From Planktosalinus sp963975935 (GTDB lineage: Bacteria > Bacteroidota > Bacteroidia > Flavobacteriales > Flavobacteriaceae), in NCBI GenBank assembly GCA_963975935.1, contig CAXBIQ010000008.1:97587-161586 (forward strand): a stretch of 64,000 nucleotides of DNA, given 5' to 3'. Below, in pieces: positions 26,999 through 36,130 of the stretch (position 1 is its first letter; each line of letters opens with the position of its first letter). Made by a program: the position numbers and the translations under genes. Below the pieces are notes generated by a model that was not told where the DNA came from, ran no database searches, and saw nothing but the letters and a program-made list of their open reading frames with translations.

Positions 26999-28069
26999 TT
27001 ATTTTTTGCGATCCTCTTTTGGGTTGCTTAATAAATAAGAAAGCGGCTGTAAAGGTTTTATATATCCAAAGGCAATATTGATGATACCCAGTATTGGAAT
27101 TGCCAATGCCATCCCAACTATACCCCAGACCATATTCCCAAGAATTAAAACAAGTATGATAAATAACGGGTGTATGTTCACTTTTCCTCCTAAAATATAA
27201 GGTTGTAGTATAAGACTATCTATAAATTGCGCTACGGCAAATGTTAATATTACTCCGATTAAAACGCCTGTTTCACCGGTGGTTAAATATCCAAACGCCA
27301 TGGCCAGTGCAAGACCAATAATATTGCCTAAAAAGGGAATTAAACTAAGAACTGCTGCAATTATACCTATTAATATAAAATTGCTTAAACCGGATATGCC
27401 AAGACCCACACTATACAAAATTGCAAGAATTACCATTAGCACCAACCTTCCGGCTAGATAGTGTTGGGAAATTTTTGCAGTCTGATCTATTACACATTTA
27501 ACCTCATGCTCCTTTTCATTAGAAAATAATTTAAGGATAAATTTTTTAAACATTTTTCTATAAAAGAGCAAAAAGAAAATATAGACAAGCATTAATATCA
27601 TTGAAGTCATAAAGCCAACAGCAGTGCCTAAAGCTCCAAAAACTGTTTTGCCTGAATTTGGCGCGGAAAGCATGTTGTATATATTACCCTTTTCCTTATA
27701 ACCATCTATATCTTTCTGTACTATGTCTGTCTCTTCCAAAAAGTAGTTTTCAATTTGTTCAATCTTCGGCCCCATAGTCTCTTCGATTTTTTCCCAGTCA
27801 TTTACAAAATTTTTAATTTGAAAGAAAACCAGTGAGGCTATTGCAAGTGAAACTATCAGGATGATAATAGTACTAATAAGGGAAGATATTCCCCTGTTCA
27901 TCCCCCAGGATTCTATTTTATTGGAAACCGGAATCATAAGCAATGCCAGAATAATTGCGGTTACCAGGGGTGCCAAAAAAGCTTTGGCTTCAATTAATCC
28001 TAAAAATAAAAAATAAAGCCCGGTAGTTAAAGCGGCACCGGTATAGAGTAATTTTCTTGTAAAGCTCAT
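26999..28069 (-). CDS. AI-2E family transporter, paralogue 1
   Basis: The 356-residue membrane protein of the PF01594 family (YdiK/PerM/TqsA-like) has two N-terminal helices, a long amphipathic cytoplasmic or periplasmic helix (residues about 85-125), then further helices with the hallmark SLIPFLGNIIG near residue 245 and late GMALAIPILGI. Named AI-2 exporters are a minority of this family, so the substrate is unknown. It is the second of two tandem paralogues, co-oriented and 108 bases apart. Confidence 0.88.
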   Translation of the reverse strand: MSFTRKLLYTGAALTTGLYFLFLGLIEAKAFLAPLVTAIILALLMIPVSNKIESWGMNRGISSLISTIIILIVSLAIASLVFFQIKNFVNDWEKIEETMGPKIEQIENYFLEETDIVQKDIDGYKEKGNIYNMLSAPNSGKTVFGALGTAVGFMTSMILMLVYIFFLLFYRKMFKKFILKLFSNEKEHEVKCVIDQTAKISQHYLAGRLVLMVILAILYSVGLGISGLSNFILIGIIAAVLSLIPFLGNIIGLALAMAFGYLTTGETGVLIGVILTFAVAQFIDSLILQPYILGGKVNIHPLFIILVLILGNMVWGIVGMALAIPILGIINIAFGYIKPLQPLSYLLSNPKEDRKK

Positions 28070-28177
28070 ATCATGGTTGATTTTGAGCTTGAATATACAC
28101 GTTTAAAAAATATTAAAAATAGTAATAAAATCCTAAAAATTAACATTTTAGGATTTATTTAGGATATAAATCCAAGA

Positions 28178-29251
28178 TTAGGATTTTGTTTTTTTGGATT
28201 TCTTTTTTTCATTACTGAACAAATACCCAAGCGGTTTTAAAGGCTCCACGTGGTTGAATAATATATTCAAGATCCCCAAGGTAGGAACTGCTATCACCAT
28301 ACCAACCACTCCCCAAAGCATGTTACCCAAAATAATGGCAAGAATAACAAAAAATGGTTGCACATCTACTTTGTCACCCACAATATAGGGTTCAAAAATG
28401 TAGCTTTCCAGAAACTGAACTACGGTAAATGTAATTAGGATTCCGATGAGAACACTAATATCACCACTTATGATAAATCCAAATGCTACAGCCAGAAACA
28501 TCCCGATTAAATTCCCCAGAAAAGGAATCAGCGTTAAAAATGCAGCAATAATACTTACCAGGATAAAATTATTCACTCCCGATATCCCCAGGCCTATACT
28601 GTATAGAACACTTAAACAAAGAATCAAAATTAGTTTTCCAAGCAAATATTGTTGCCCCACTTTTGTGGTTTGTCTGATTACATCCTTAACTTCCTGTTGG
28701 TTTTCCTCAGAAAATAATTTTAATATAAAGATGCGGAATTTACCCCGGTAGTTTATAAGAAAGAATATATAAATAAAAACGAGCAGATAATCTGTTATAA
28801 ATCCAAAGATTGAGCCTACAAAGCCTAAAGCTTTTTCTCCGCCACCGCTTGCCATGCTGGTGAGGCTGTTTTCTTCCCTGTATTCTTTGATGGCTTCTTC
28901 ATCTACAGGTGTATTTTCATAGACCAGATTTTCCAGTTGTTCCAGCTTGGGTTTCATATTCTCTACAATCGTATCCCAGTCATTTACAAAACTGTTTACC
29001 TGTAAGGATACTACAATAAAAAAACCAAAGGAAAGCAACATCAAAGCAGTAGTACTAAGTAAAGCTGCTATGGGCCTGTTGATATTCCAGCTTTCCATCT
29101 TTCGTGCAACCGGCATCATTAATAAAGCTAAAATTATTGCAATAACTAAAGGGGCTAAAAAAACCCGGGACTCTATCAATCCTAAAAAAAGAAAATAAAG
29201 GCCGACAACTACGGCCGCAGAAGTATAAAGTAATTTTTTCCCTTGAGACAT
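28178..29251 (-). CDS. AI-2E family transporter, paralogue 2
   Basis: The 357-residue paralogue of the neighbouring gene has the same length and helix layout and matching segments (LGLIESRVFLAPLVIAIILA, TLIPFLGNLIGM, GMVIAVPTLGI). Its lysine-rich tail SNEKKKSKKTK replaces the RKK tail of its partner. The two look like an old tandem duplication rather than a recent one, because the sequences differ at many positions. Substrate is unknown. Confidence 0.88.
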   Translation of the reverse strand: MSQGKKLLYTSAAVVVGLYFLFLGLIESRVFLAPLVIAIILALLMMPVARKMESWNINRPIAALLSTTALMLLSFGFFIVVSLQVNSFVNDWDTIVENMKPKLEQLENLVYENTPVDEEAIKEYREENSLTSMASGGGEKALGFVGSIFGFITDYLLVFIYIFFLINYRGKFRIFILKLFSEENQQEVKDVIRQTTKVGQQYLLGKLILILCLSVLYSIGLGISGVNNFILVSIIAAFLTLIPFLGNLIGMFLAVAFGFIISGDISVLIGILITFTVVQFLESYIFEPYIVGDKVDVQPFFVILAIILGNMLWGVVGMVIAVPTLGILNILFNHVEPLKPLGYLFSNEKKKSKKTKS

Positions 29252-29329
29252 GTTTCTTCTGTATTAATTACCAAGAAAAGGTAAGCAAAATAATTTCCTG
29301 ATATATTTTTTTTGGGATTTATTTATTAT

Positions 29330-29367
29330 TAAAAAATAAAAGAGGTGAAAAACATTTGCTTTTCACC
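29330..29367 (-). terminator. terminator of the acyl-CoA dehydrogenase operon
   Basis: GGTGAAAA (29344-29351) pairs with TTTTCACC (29360-29367). On the minus strand the stem is followed by a T-rich run, downstream of the gene ending at 29436. Confidence 0.65.
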
Positions 29368-29435
29368 ATAGCTGTATAGAAGTAAGTTTAAACTAAACCA
29401 ACAAAAAATGAGAGGTATACTCTTGCTTTTGAAAC

Positions 29436-30116
29436 TTATTGGTTTGTCAGTTTTTTTCCATGTATAGGGCAATAGTTCCATTTTCCATTGAGTTCAGCCA
29501 GGTCTTGAGGACAAACTTTTTCAAGCAGCAGGCTTGAGAGAGGCAAATCGACATCTACAGTATACCCGTCCATACTAAAATTTAATGCATCATTAGAAAG
29601 CGCATTCACCGGTAATAAATTTTTCCCTTTAGGATTATCAAAAACAAAGAAATGCAGGTTTTGACCCATATTACCAAGCATATTGGCCATAATGGGCTTC
29701 ATAATTGACAGCAGGTTTTGTAAGTCTGAATCCATTGTGCTTTTTTCAACAATAGAAAGTAACTCACTTCTGTATCTTACCTGGATATGAGATTTTAAAT
29801 CCTCAAAGGATTCATATTTAACTCCACCAAACGCTCCGATTTTACCTTTTATCACAATGGCAATTAAATAATTGTCTACTACGCTCACTACTTCATCAAT
29901 TTCTTCCTGACTTATAGTGGGGTCATTTGCATATATTATCTTCCAAAATTCAGTAGGTAACCACCAGATCATTTCCATATAATCCAAATCATCACTACTG
30001 AATTGCGTTTCAGTATTAAAATGGTCAAAGCTTACTTTCTCTATGGGTTTGGCCTGTGAAAAAACCATATTATAAATAAAAAGACTACAAAAAAGAATCA
30101 ATAATTTTTTTTTCAT
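29436..30116 (-). CDS. secreted protein of unknown function
   Basis: The 226-residue protein has a signal peptide (MKKKLLILFCSLFIYNMVFSQ). It shows a conserved-looking WWLPTEFWKII motif, a MANMLGNMGQNLHFFVF segment and a C-terminal pair of cysteines in VCPQD and YCPIHGKKL that could form a disulfide or bind a metal. I do not recognise the family. It starts 6 bases after the acyl-CoA dehydrogenase gene and shares its terminator, so the two form an operon. Confidence 0.7.
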   Translation of the reverse strand: MKKKLLILFCSLFIYNMVFSQAKPIEKVSFDHFNTETQFSSDDLDYMEMIWWLPTEFWKIIYANDPTISQEEIDEVVSVVDNYLIAIVIKGKIGAFGGVKYESFEDLKSHIQVRYRSELLSIVEKSTMDSDLQNLLSIMKPIMANMLGNMGQNLHFFVFDNPKGKNLLPVNALSNDALNFSMDGYTVDVDLPLSSLLLEKVCPQDLAELNGKWNYCPIHGKKLTNQ

Positions 30117-30122
30117 TTTTTT

Positions 30123-31301
30123 CTATTTAAAAGCATTTAACCCCGTAATGTCAAGCCCTGTAATCAATAAATGGATGTCGTGTGTGCCTTCATAGGTAAT
30201 CACACTCTCAAGATTCATCGAGTGGCGCATAATGCTGTACTCACCCGTGATTCCCATGCCGCCAAGAATTTGACGTGCTTCACGTGCAATATTGATGGCC
30301 ATATCTACATTGTTGCGTTTTGCCATGGAAATTTGTGCTGAAGTGGCTTTGTCTTCATTTCTTAAAACACCCAAACGCCAGGTTAACAATTGGGCTTTGG
30401 TGATTTCAGTGATCATTTCGGCCAATTTTTTCTGCTGTAATTGAAATTGTCCAATGGGTTTTCCAAACTGCATACGCTCTTTGGAATATCTAAGTGCCGT
30501 ATCATAACAATCCATCGCAGCTCCAATAGCGCCCCAGGCAATCCCATAACGAGCAGAATCCAGACAACCCAGCGGCGCTCCAAGTCCGGATTTGTTAGGA
30601 AGTAAATTTTCTTTGGGAACTTTTACATTGTCAAAAATCAGTTCGCCTGTTGCCGATGCACGCAGCGACCATTTGTTGTGGGTTTCAGGTGTTGAGAACC
30701 CTTCCATACCACGTTCTACAATGAGGCCGTGAATTCTTCCGCTTTCATCTTTCGCCCATACTACCGCAACCTGTGCAAAAGGCGCATTTGAAATCCACAT
30801 CTTGGCACCGTTCAAAAGATAATGGTCTCCTTTATCTTTAAAGTTAGTCACCATGCCGGCCGGATTGCTCCCATGATCAGGTTCTGTTAATCCAAAACAA
30901 CCCATCCACTCCCCGCTTGCCAGTTTGGGAAGGAATTTTTGACGTTGTTCCTCTGTGCCATATTTCCAGATGGGATACATTACCAATGAAGATTGTACAG
31001 ATGCGGTTGACCGCACACCACTGTCCCCTCTTTCGATTTCCTGCATAATCAAACCGTAAGAAATCTGATCCAGACCTGCACCGCCATATTCTTCGGGGAT
31101 GTAGGGACCAAAAGCACCAATTTCTGCCAGGCCTTTGATAATTTGTGTAGGGAATTCTGCTTTTTGAGCATATTCTTCAATGATAGGGGAAACATCGCGT
31201 TTTACCCACTCACGTGCGGCATCACGCACCAATTTGTGCTCATCACTTAAAAGTTCGTCAAGATTGTAATAATCGGGTGCTTCAAAAAGATCTGGTTTCA
31301 T
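30123..31301 (-). CDS. acyl-CoA dehydrogenase, glutaryl-CoA dehydrogenase-like
   Basis: The 392-residue FAD enzyme has CFGLTEPDHGSNP near residue 140, WISNAPFAQVAVVWAKDE and the substrate-binding RYGIAWGA region. The catalytic-base segment TYEGTHDIH near residue 375 has the Glu position typical of glutaryl-CoA dehydrogenases. These features place it in the GcdH-like clade (glutaryl-CoA to crotonyl-CoA in lysine and tryptophan breakdown), though substrate assignment by sequence is not certain. I chose the ATG at 31301 (MKPDLFEAPDYYNLD) over the longer frame because a -7 box lies 23 bases upstream. Confidence 0.92.
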   Translation of the reverse strand: MKPDLFEAPDYYNLDELLSDEHKLVRDAAREWVKRDVSPIIEEYAQKAEFPTQIIKGLAEIGAFGPYIPEEYGGAGLDQISYGLIMQEIERGDSGVRSTASVQSSLVMYPIWKYGTEEQRQKFLPKLASGEWMGCFGLTEPDHGSNPAGMVTNFKDKGDHYLLNGAKMWISNAPFAQVAVVWAKDESGRIHGLIVERGMEGFSTPETHNKWSLRASATGELIFDNVKVPKENLLPNKSGLGAPLGCLDSARYGIAWGAIGAAMDCYDTALRYSKERMQFGKPIGQFQLQQKKLAEMITEITKAQLLTWRLGVLRNEDKATSAQISMAKRNNVDMAINIAREARQILGGMGITGEYSIMRHSMNLESVITYEGTHDIHLLITGLDITGLNAFK

Positions 31302-31324
31302 AAGGTATGCTATAATATAATATA

Positions 31325-31332
31325 CAAAAGTA
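31325..31332 (-). promoter_or_regulatory. -7 box for the acyl-CoA dehydrogenase operon
   Basis: On the minus strand TACTTTTG matches TAnnTTTG, 23 bases before the ATG at 31301. Confidence 0.5.
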
Positions 31333-31392
31333 CGTATTGGGTAAGGATTGAGCAATGCCAAAAGGTAAATTATTTTTAAATATTACAGGGCA

Positions 31393-31731
31393 TCAGGTCG
31401 TAAGCCGGATAATCGTAAGAATAAGGATGACAACCATAATGCACGTATAAATCAATTTATTATGTCTGGCAAGCCAGTTGGGCAAATAAATATCAAAATT
31501 GTCTTTTGTAGAATCTGAATATTTGCGCGCCCAGACCGTCAGCGGACAAAACATGTTGAAAATGACCAATACAATCCCTTCGAGTACAATAATGCCATAC
31601 CCTACCCAAAGCCAAATATCAATTTTATTCACAAGTACCGCATAAAGCATATAAAAAATAACTACGTTGAAAAACACCCAGATTGCGGTGTGGGCTATTT
31701 TAATAAGTTTTAGTTTTTCATCGGCGGTCAT
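31393..31731 (-). CDS. small integral membrane protein, unknown
   Basis: The 112-residue protein has three to four transmembrane helices. The loop FCPLTVWARKYSD between helices 2 and 3 recalls the CPLT motif of DUF2784-type proteins, and NWLARHNKLIYT precedes the last helix. The family assignment is tentative and function unknown. It stands alone in its orientation between the acyl-CoA dehydrogenase and the esterase-like gene. Confidence 0.65.
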   Translation of the reverse strand: MTADEKLKLIKIAHTAIWVFFNVVIFYMLYAVLVNKIDIWLWVGYGIIVLEGIVLVIFNMFCPLTVWARKYSDSTKDNFDIYLPNWLARHNKLIYTCIMVVILILTIIRLTT

Positions 31732-31846
31732 GGTGAGGTATATTTATTGTAACGTTTCTGGGCAAGGGGTATGACGTGGATTGAGCAATCAATTTAATAA
31801 ATAAAATTTAGACCTAAAGAAAATCCTCTTGAATTTTCTAAGCCAA

Positions 31847-32869
31847 TTAGTTGAAGTCATAGTTTGGAGCCGATGTTGCAGATAAAGATTTTATAAATTT
31901 TATTGACCTTTCCAATGCGAGTTTACCTTCTTCATTGAGGGTAAACTGGTATTCATGCTCTAATGCGGGTTCATAATTATCAGAAAAAAACAAGGTATCT
32001 ATTGGCACCTCTAATGCGGAAAGTTTTTCAGCTAAAAGTCTGGATTGAGGTAATAAAGGATCCTTATTTCCAGCCGAAATAAAGGTCGGGGGAAAAGAGT
32101 TGGTAAGGAAATTTGTAACAGAAGCACTTTTTGCATATTCGTCATTTGAGATATCTTTTTTATCAAAATATGCCCAAGCTACAGTCCGTAAAAAAGATCC
32201 AAATGCTCCTTCGACTTTTAAATTGTCAATTTCATAAATCCCACAATACAAGAGTAAGCCTTTCAATTGGGTGGAGTTTAGTCCTGGTTCTACCTCGGTG
32301 AGTTGAGCATATTTAGGACTGGTAATAATATTTGCTGTAGTAGCTGAAATCATTGAACCTGCTGAGTCTCCTGCTAAAATAAAAAATGAATTGTCTGCAT
32401 TAAATTGATCTGAATTTGATGAAATAAAGGCCAATGCCTTATTGAGTTGTTGAATGGGAGTGGGATATTTAGCTTCAGGAGCAATAGTATAGCCGATTGA
32501 AAAAACCACATAACCTTTAGAAGCAAGAATTTTGCAGTAATTGCTCAATTGATTTTTATCACCGGAAATCAAACCTCCACCATGTGTCCAGACGATAATA
32601 GGTAATCTGTTTTTTGATTTTACAGCATATTTATCAAAATAGGTGTCCAAATAGGCATTTTGGTCATCTTTGTCGTAATGCACATTACTGATTGTTTCTA
32701 TGTTAGCAGGAACATACTTTTCAAGTTCTTTATTGACTCGTATAGCCTCTTTGTTAAAAGCATATCTAATAATCCAAACAGATGGATAAGGGGACAACTT
32801 GAAAGCTAGAAAAATGAGGCCACCTAAAATGATTATCGTTAATAATGTGCGTTTTAATATTCGTTTCAT
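31847..32869 (-). CDS. alpha/beta hydrolase, HSL/carboxylesterase type
   Basis: About 340 residues. An N-terminal membrane anchor or signal helix (TLLTIIILGGLIFLAF) is followed by an alpha/beta hydrolase of the hormone-sensitive-lipase type: oxyanion motif THGGGLISGDK, nucleophile elbow GDSAGSM, an Asp in SAGNKDPLLP and a late His in LEHEYQF. It is probably a periplasmic or membrane-anchored esterase. The ATG at 32869 (MKRILKRTLL) gives a normal positively charged start; an ATG ten codons upstream is possible. This is the last backbone-like gene before the mobile region. Confidence 0.85.
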   Translation of the reverse strand: MKRILKRTLLTIIILGGLIFLAFKLSPYPSVWIIRYAFNKEAIRVNKELEKYVPANIETISNVHYDKDDQNAYLDTYFDKYAVKSKNRLPIIVWTHGGGLISGDKNQLSNYCKILASKGYVVFSIGYTIAPEAKYPTPIQQLNKALAFISSNSDQFNADNSFFILAGDSAGSMISATTANIITSPKYAQLTEVEPGLNSTQLKGLLLYCGIYEIDNLKVEGAFGSFLRTVAWAYFDKKDISNDEYAKSASVTNFLTNSFPPTFISAGNKDPLLPQSRLLAEKLSALEVPIDTLFFSDNYEPALEHEYQFTLNEEGKLALERSIKFIKSLSATSAPNYDFN

Positions 32870-33169
32870 TTTTTGATTTAAAAACTGCATTAGATTCATG
32901 ATGTTGCGGATAAATAGCCAACATACAACTACTCAAATTTTATTTGCTCCATCTAAAAATACAACATTTCTCTAAACCAAAATTTGATTTATAAACTTCT
33001 GTATATCAAGTATAAAAACAAGTACAAACGATTACAACCGCTTGTAAACGATAATAAACGAAAGTAAATGTGTAATAACCGAATAAAATTTACAGGCTGT
33101 ATAATCTTTGCATCGTCGAAACATCAGAACTCGATAGTATCAATTGTTTAACCATTAAATTTTAGTATT

Positions 33170-33382
33170 ATGAACGCACTTAGAAACAAAGTACAGTTGA
33201 TTGGAAGATTAGGGCAGGAACCTGAAATCATTAACTTCGCCGACGGCAACAAAATGGCCAAATTCTCTTTGGCTACAGATGACAGCTACAAAGACAAAGA
33301 CGGCAAAAAAGTAGAACGCACAGATTGGCACAACGTCGTTGACCATTTGCGAAATCGAACTAGAGGCTGTTTGGCTTCCTAA
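33170..33382 (+). pseudogene. ssb: truncated ssb fused to foreign sequence
   Basis: The first 57 codons match the intact ssb at 33607 almost residue for residue (MNALRNKVQLIGRLGQ, NKMAKFS, ATDDSYKDK, TDWHNVV), then the frame runs into unrelated sequence and stops after 13 more codons. Half of the OB-fold is missing, so it cannot be a normal single-strand binding protein. The junction lies near 33336-33341, where the helix-turn-helix reading frame begins. It is a recombination scar or partial duplication at the left edge of the mobile region. Confidence 0.85.
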
Positions 33383-33623
33383 AGGCTACCCAGGTCACGC
33401 AGAGTCGATGGGTGACTTTGTACGCCAGTACCGTCTTTCCCACGGCTACACAGCGCATGAAATGGCGTTAGAGCTTGATGTTTATGAATCCACCATACAC
33501 AAATGGGAATACAGCGAAAGCAAACCACAAAAAAAGAATATCAAAAAAATAATAGAATTTATGGGCTATGACCCTAGAATATATAATCCTTTAAATATTG
33601 AAAATTATGAATGCATTACGTAA
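33339..33623 (+). CDS. helix-turn-helix protein, 5'-truncated
   Basis: The frame gives WLPKGYPGH, then an XRE-type helix-turn-helix (MGDFVRQYRLSHGYTAHEMALELDVYESTIHKWE, split here for position only: residues 24-57) and KNIKKIIEFMGYDPR. This is the helix-turn-helix layout I know from proteins beside integrases in Bacteroidota. The 5' end is replaced by the broken ssb, so it has only a TTG at 33339 or an internal ATG at 33408 as start. The 3' end overlaps the intact ssb by 17 bases. It may be expressed from the ssb promoter as a shortened DNA-binding protein, or be a remnant. Confidence 0.6.
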   Translation: MTICEIELEAVWLPKGYPGHAESMGDFVRQYRLSHGYTAHEMALELDVYESTIHKWEYSESKPQKKNIKKIIEFMGYDPRIYNPLNIENYECIT

Positions 33624-33939
33624 CAAAGTACAGTTAATTGGAAGATTAGGACAAAATCCTGAAATAGTAACTTTCAAAGATGGTAACAAAATGGCTAAAT
33701 TCTCAATGGCGACCGACGATAGTTATAAAGATAAAACCGGAAACAAGGTTGAGCGTGCTTATTGGCATAATATAATTGTAAGGGGTGGCTTGGTCAGCAT
33801 TGTTGAAAACTATATCAATAAAGGTCAAGAAATTGCAATAGAAGGCAAACTCACCAATCGTTCTTGGGAGGATAAAGATGGAAAAAAGAACTATACCACC
33901 GAAATCCTAGTAAAAGAATTATTGATATTGAATAAATAA
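33607..33939 (+). CDS. ssb: single-stranded DNA-binding protein, mobile-element type
   Basis: The 110-residue protein is a single OB-fold with no acidic C-terminal tail. It has QLIGRLGQNPEI, KMAKFSMATDDSY, VERAYWHNIIVRG and GQEIAIEGKLTNRSWED. Chromosomal SSBs of the phylum are longer and end in an acidic DDDLPF-like tip; this short form is usual on plasmids and integrative elements of Bacteroidota. The start is the ATG at 33607, inside the end of the helix-turn-helix frame. Confidence 0.92.
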   Translation: MNALRNKVQLIGRLGQNPEIVTFKDGNKMAKFSMATDDSYKDKTGNKVERAYWHNIIVRGGLVSIVENYINKGQEIAIEGKLTNRSWEDKDGKKNYTTEILVKELLILNK

Positions 33940-34201
33940 CTTTAATACAAGAGTTGATTTAAAAGTTACTGCAAGTTGGATATCTCAAACAATTTTGCTT
34001 CACAACTGCTAGTAGCATAATAATTAACGCTTATAAAATATTCTTTCGCTCTTGTGAACGTGTAAAATTTCCTTAACTTTTCATCAAATTTCATATTTAG
34101 ACTCACTGAAGAGAAAAAGTATAATTTAAAGTTTAAGTAATCAGATATTTAAGACAAATATCTTACTAAATCAGGCTATATAATTACTTCAATCAATCCT
34201 A

Positions 34202-35539
34202 ATGAATCCAAATGAGAAAAAAGAGATCCTAAAAAACCTAAATGAGAAAGAGTTAAGACAGGATTTAATTATACCTCTCCTCAGTAAAATGGGCTACATA
34301 GCTCCTATCGAGTATCATGGATCAAAGGAAAAAGGTAAAGATATTATCTGTTTTGAGTATGACAGGTTAAATGAACAAAGGTTTCTAGCTGTTGTAGCAA
34401 AATCGGATAATTTGACTGGAAACGCATCTACGAATTCGGGACTAATGACTGTGGTTAATCAAGTTCAACAGGCTTTCGATAGTCCTTATGAAGATTTGTT
34501 TAATATGCGACAAGTCTTTATTAATGAAGTATGGGTAATGACTAGTGGAAGAATTGTTAGTGGTGCACAAGAATCTGTCATAAATACCCTAAGAAAAAAT
34601 AATCTTGATAAACAGATTAGGTTTATCGGAGATGATAGATTAATTCAACTAATTGACAAACATTATAGTACATACTGGAATTCAAGTTCTGAAACTAAAG
34701 AAAGTGTTATTATCCAGCGTGATCGTCTTATTTCCTTTATTGAAAATTTATTATTGGCAAATAATATTGATAAAGCTACGATTGAAGCAATAAAGTCTTC
34801 GATTCTTTATTCTGATTTTGACCCCAGAGTTTCTAAAAATATAGATGGACTTCATATTTCACATGTATCTCCTTATTCGATAGAACTTTCCAAAATTGAT
34901 TCAGAATTCGACGATTATATTGTATCCAATACATATGGAGTAACAAGTGAGATTTTTAAAGAAACTAAAAAACATTTATCGTATAGTTTTTATGAAATTG
35001 AAGAAATAATTGATCACGCAAATATTATTTCTAAAATGACAAACCCTTGGGAATTTGTAGTTGAATCCCAATCGAATCTAGCAGGAGATTATCCTTTTTA
35101 CAGACCTTATGGTAATGCTTCTAAATTTATGGACAATATAATGTATTTGGAAGAAGGACTTCAGGAACTTAAAATATTTAAAGCATTTTTAAAAAAGCAG
35201 GGCAAATTAGATTGGGCGAAAGAGTTAGCAAAATCGATCAATGAACTATTACCCGAAATTGAAAAAATTATTGAGAACAACTTAGAGGATAATTTAATCT
35301 TCAATTATGTTGTTGAGAAGAATGATACTAAGGTGAGACTAGAATATAATTCAAGTAACTATATTTCATTTTCAAATGAATTCAAGCGAGTTGAAGAAAA
35401 AGGACATGGGCGTAACAAAGATGGAACCCTAAAACCGGCAAAGGTAATTGAATATGCATTACATAAATTTCGGGAATATTTAGAGTCTGAATTAAAATAT
35501 GACGTAGACAATTGGTTAGAAGAATATGAAGAGAGCTAG
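34202..35539 (+). CDS. PD-(D/E)XK-like nuclease domain protein, putative defence effector
   Basis: 445 residues. The N-terminal 160 residues have the order ELRQDLIIPLLSKMGY, KEKGKDIICFE with Asp near residue 47, and FLAVVAKSDN with Lys near 67. This matches the D-(x)n-xxK core of Mrr/restriction-endonuclease-like folds, with E/A variation in the middle acidic position. Residues about 160-445 are helical, acidic and unknown, with a late basic loop GHGRNKDGTLKPAKV. It leads a co-oriented group with an Mrr-like nuclease, a TIR-like protein and a fourth unknown protein. I infer a nucleic-acid-targeting defence role; no close named family is recognised. Confidence 0.7.
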   Translation: MNPNEKKEILKNLNEKELRQDLIIPLLSKMGYIAPIEYHGSKEKGKDIICFEYDRLNEQRFLAVVAKSDNLTGNASTNSGLMTVVNQVQQAFDSPYEDLFNMRQVFINEVWVMTSGRIVSGAQESVINTLRKNNLDKQIRFIGDDRLIQLIDKHYSTYWNSSSETKESVIIQRDRLISFIENLLLANNIDKATIEAIKSSILYSDFDPRVSKNIDGLHISHVSPYSIELSKIDSEFDDYIVSNTYGVTSEIFKETKKHLSYSFYEIEEIIDHANIISKMTNPWEFVVESQSNLAGDYPFYRPYGNASKFMDNIMYLEEGLQELKIFKAFLKKQGKLDWAKELAKSINELLPEIEKIIENNLEDNLIFNYVVEKNDTKVRLEYNSSNYISFSNEFKRVEEKGHGRNKDGTLKPAKVIEYALHKFREYLESELKYDVDNWLEEYEES

Positions 35540-35611
35540 ATAACTACTGCTAAAAACTAAACTACGATTGCTACAAGAAACAGTTGCCAGTAATACTCAA
35601 AAATAATTTAA

Positions 35612-36130
35612 ATGAAAATTGATTTTAACGAAATAAAGGATTGGGAGGAGTTTGAAGACCTCGTAGCTGATTATTTTAGAGAAATCAAAAAGCTTGATAC
35701 AAATCAGATAACTAATGTCAGAGTTGAACCTTCAGGTAGAGGTCCAGATGGTGGAAGAGATATATTAGTTACTCTTATGATTGATGATACTATTGTTACT
35801 TACGAAAGGAAATGGGTTGTTCAATGCAAATTTTATAATAGTTTACTAAAGAAACATATGGACAAGATTAATATTCCTACACTAATAAGTGAATATGGTG
35901 CTTGTGGATATCTACTTGTCGTAAAGGGTTCTGTGCACGTTGGAGTAACAGAATCCTTTGAAAAGCTAAGAAATAATAAAAGCGGTATTTCTTACGAAAT
36001 ATGGAATGGAAATCATTTTAGACAAATACTTGGTTTTGTAGGCACGTTACATAACCAATATTTTCCAAAATATTATGAATATTCCAGAGAAAGAGATTTA
36101 CGGCTTGAGAAAATTAAACTTGAATTATGA
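35612..36130 (+). CDS. Mrr-like restriction endonuclease
   Basis: The 172-residue protein is a compact PD-(D/E)XK domain: DWEEFEDLVADYFRE, RGPDGGRDI (catalytic Asp near residue 50) and WVVQCKFY (Q-x-K with Lys near 73). This is the core motif of Mrr-type nucleases that cleave modified or foreign DNA. The rest includes helices that may dimerise. It lies 72 bases after the larger nuclease-like gene and overlaps the TIR-like gene by 4 bases (ATGA), indicating joint translation. Confidence 0.82.
   Translation: MKIDFNEIKDWEEFEDLVADYFREIKKLDTNQITNVRVEPSGRGPDGGRDILVTLMIDDTIVTYERKWVVQCKFYNSLLKKHMDKINIPTLISEYGACGYLLVVKGSVHVGVTESFEKLRNNKSGISYEIWNGNHFRQILGFVGTLHNQYFPKYYEYSRERDLRLEKIKLEL

Noticed and set aside
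26999..29251. Quorum-sensing role for the two AI-2E family genes
   Set aside because: The family name is historical and most members do not export AI-2; no luxS or related gene is in the window.
34202..35539. Shedu-type (DUF4263) assignment for the 445-residue protein
   Set aside because: Size and nuclease-like core are similar, but the motif order is not clear enough to name the system.
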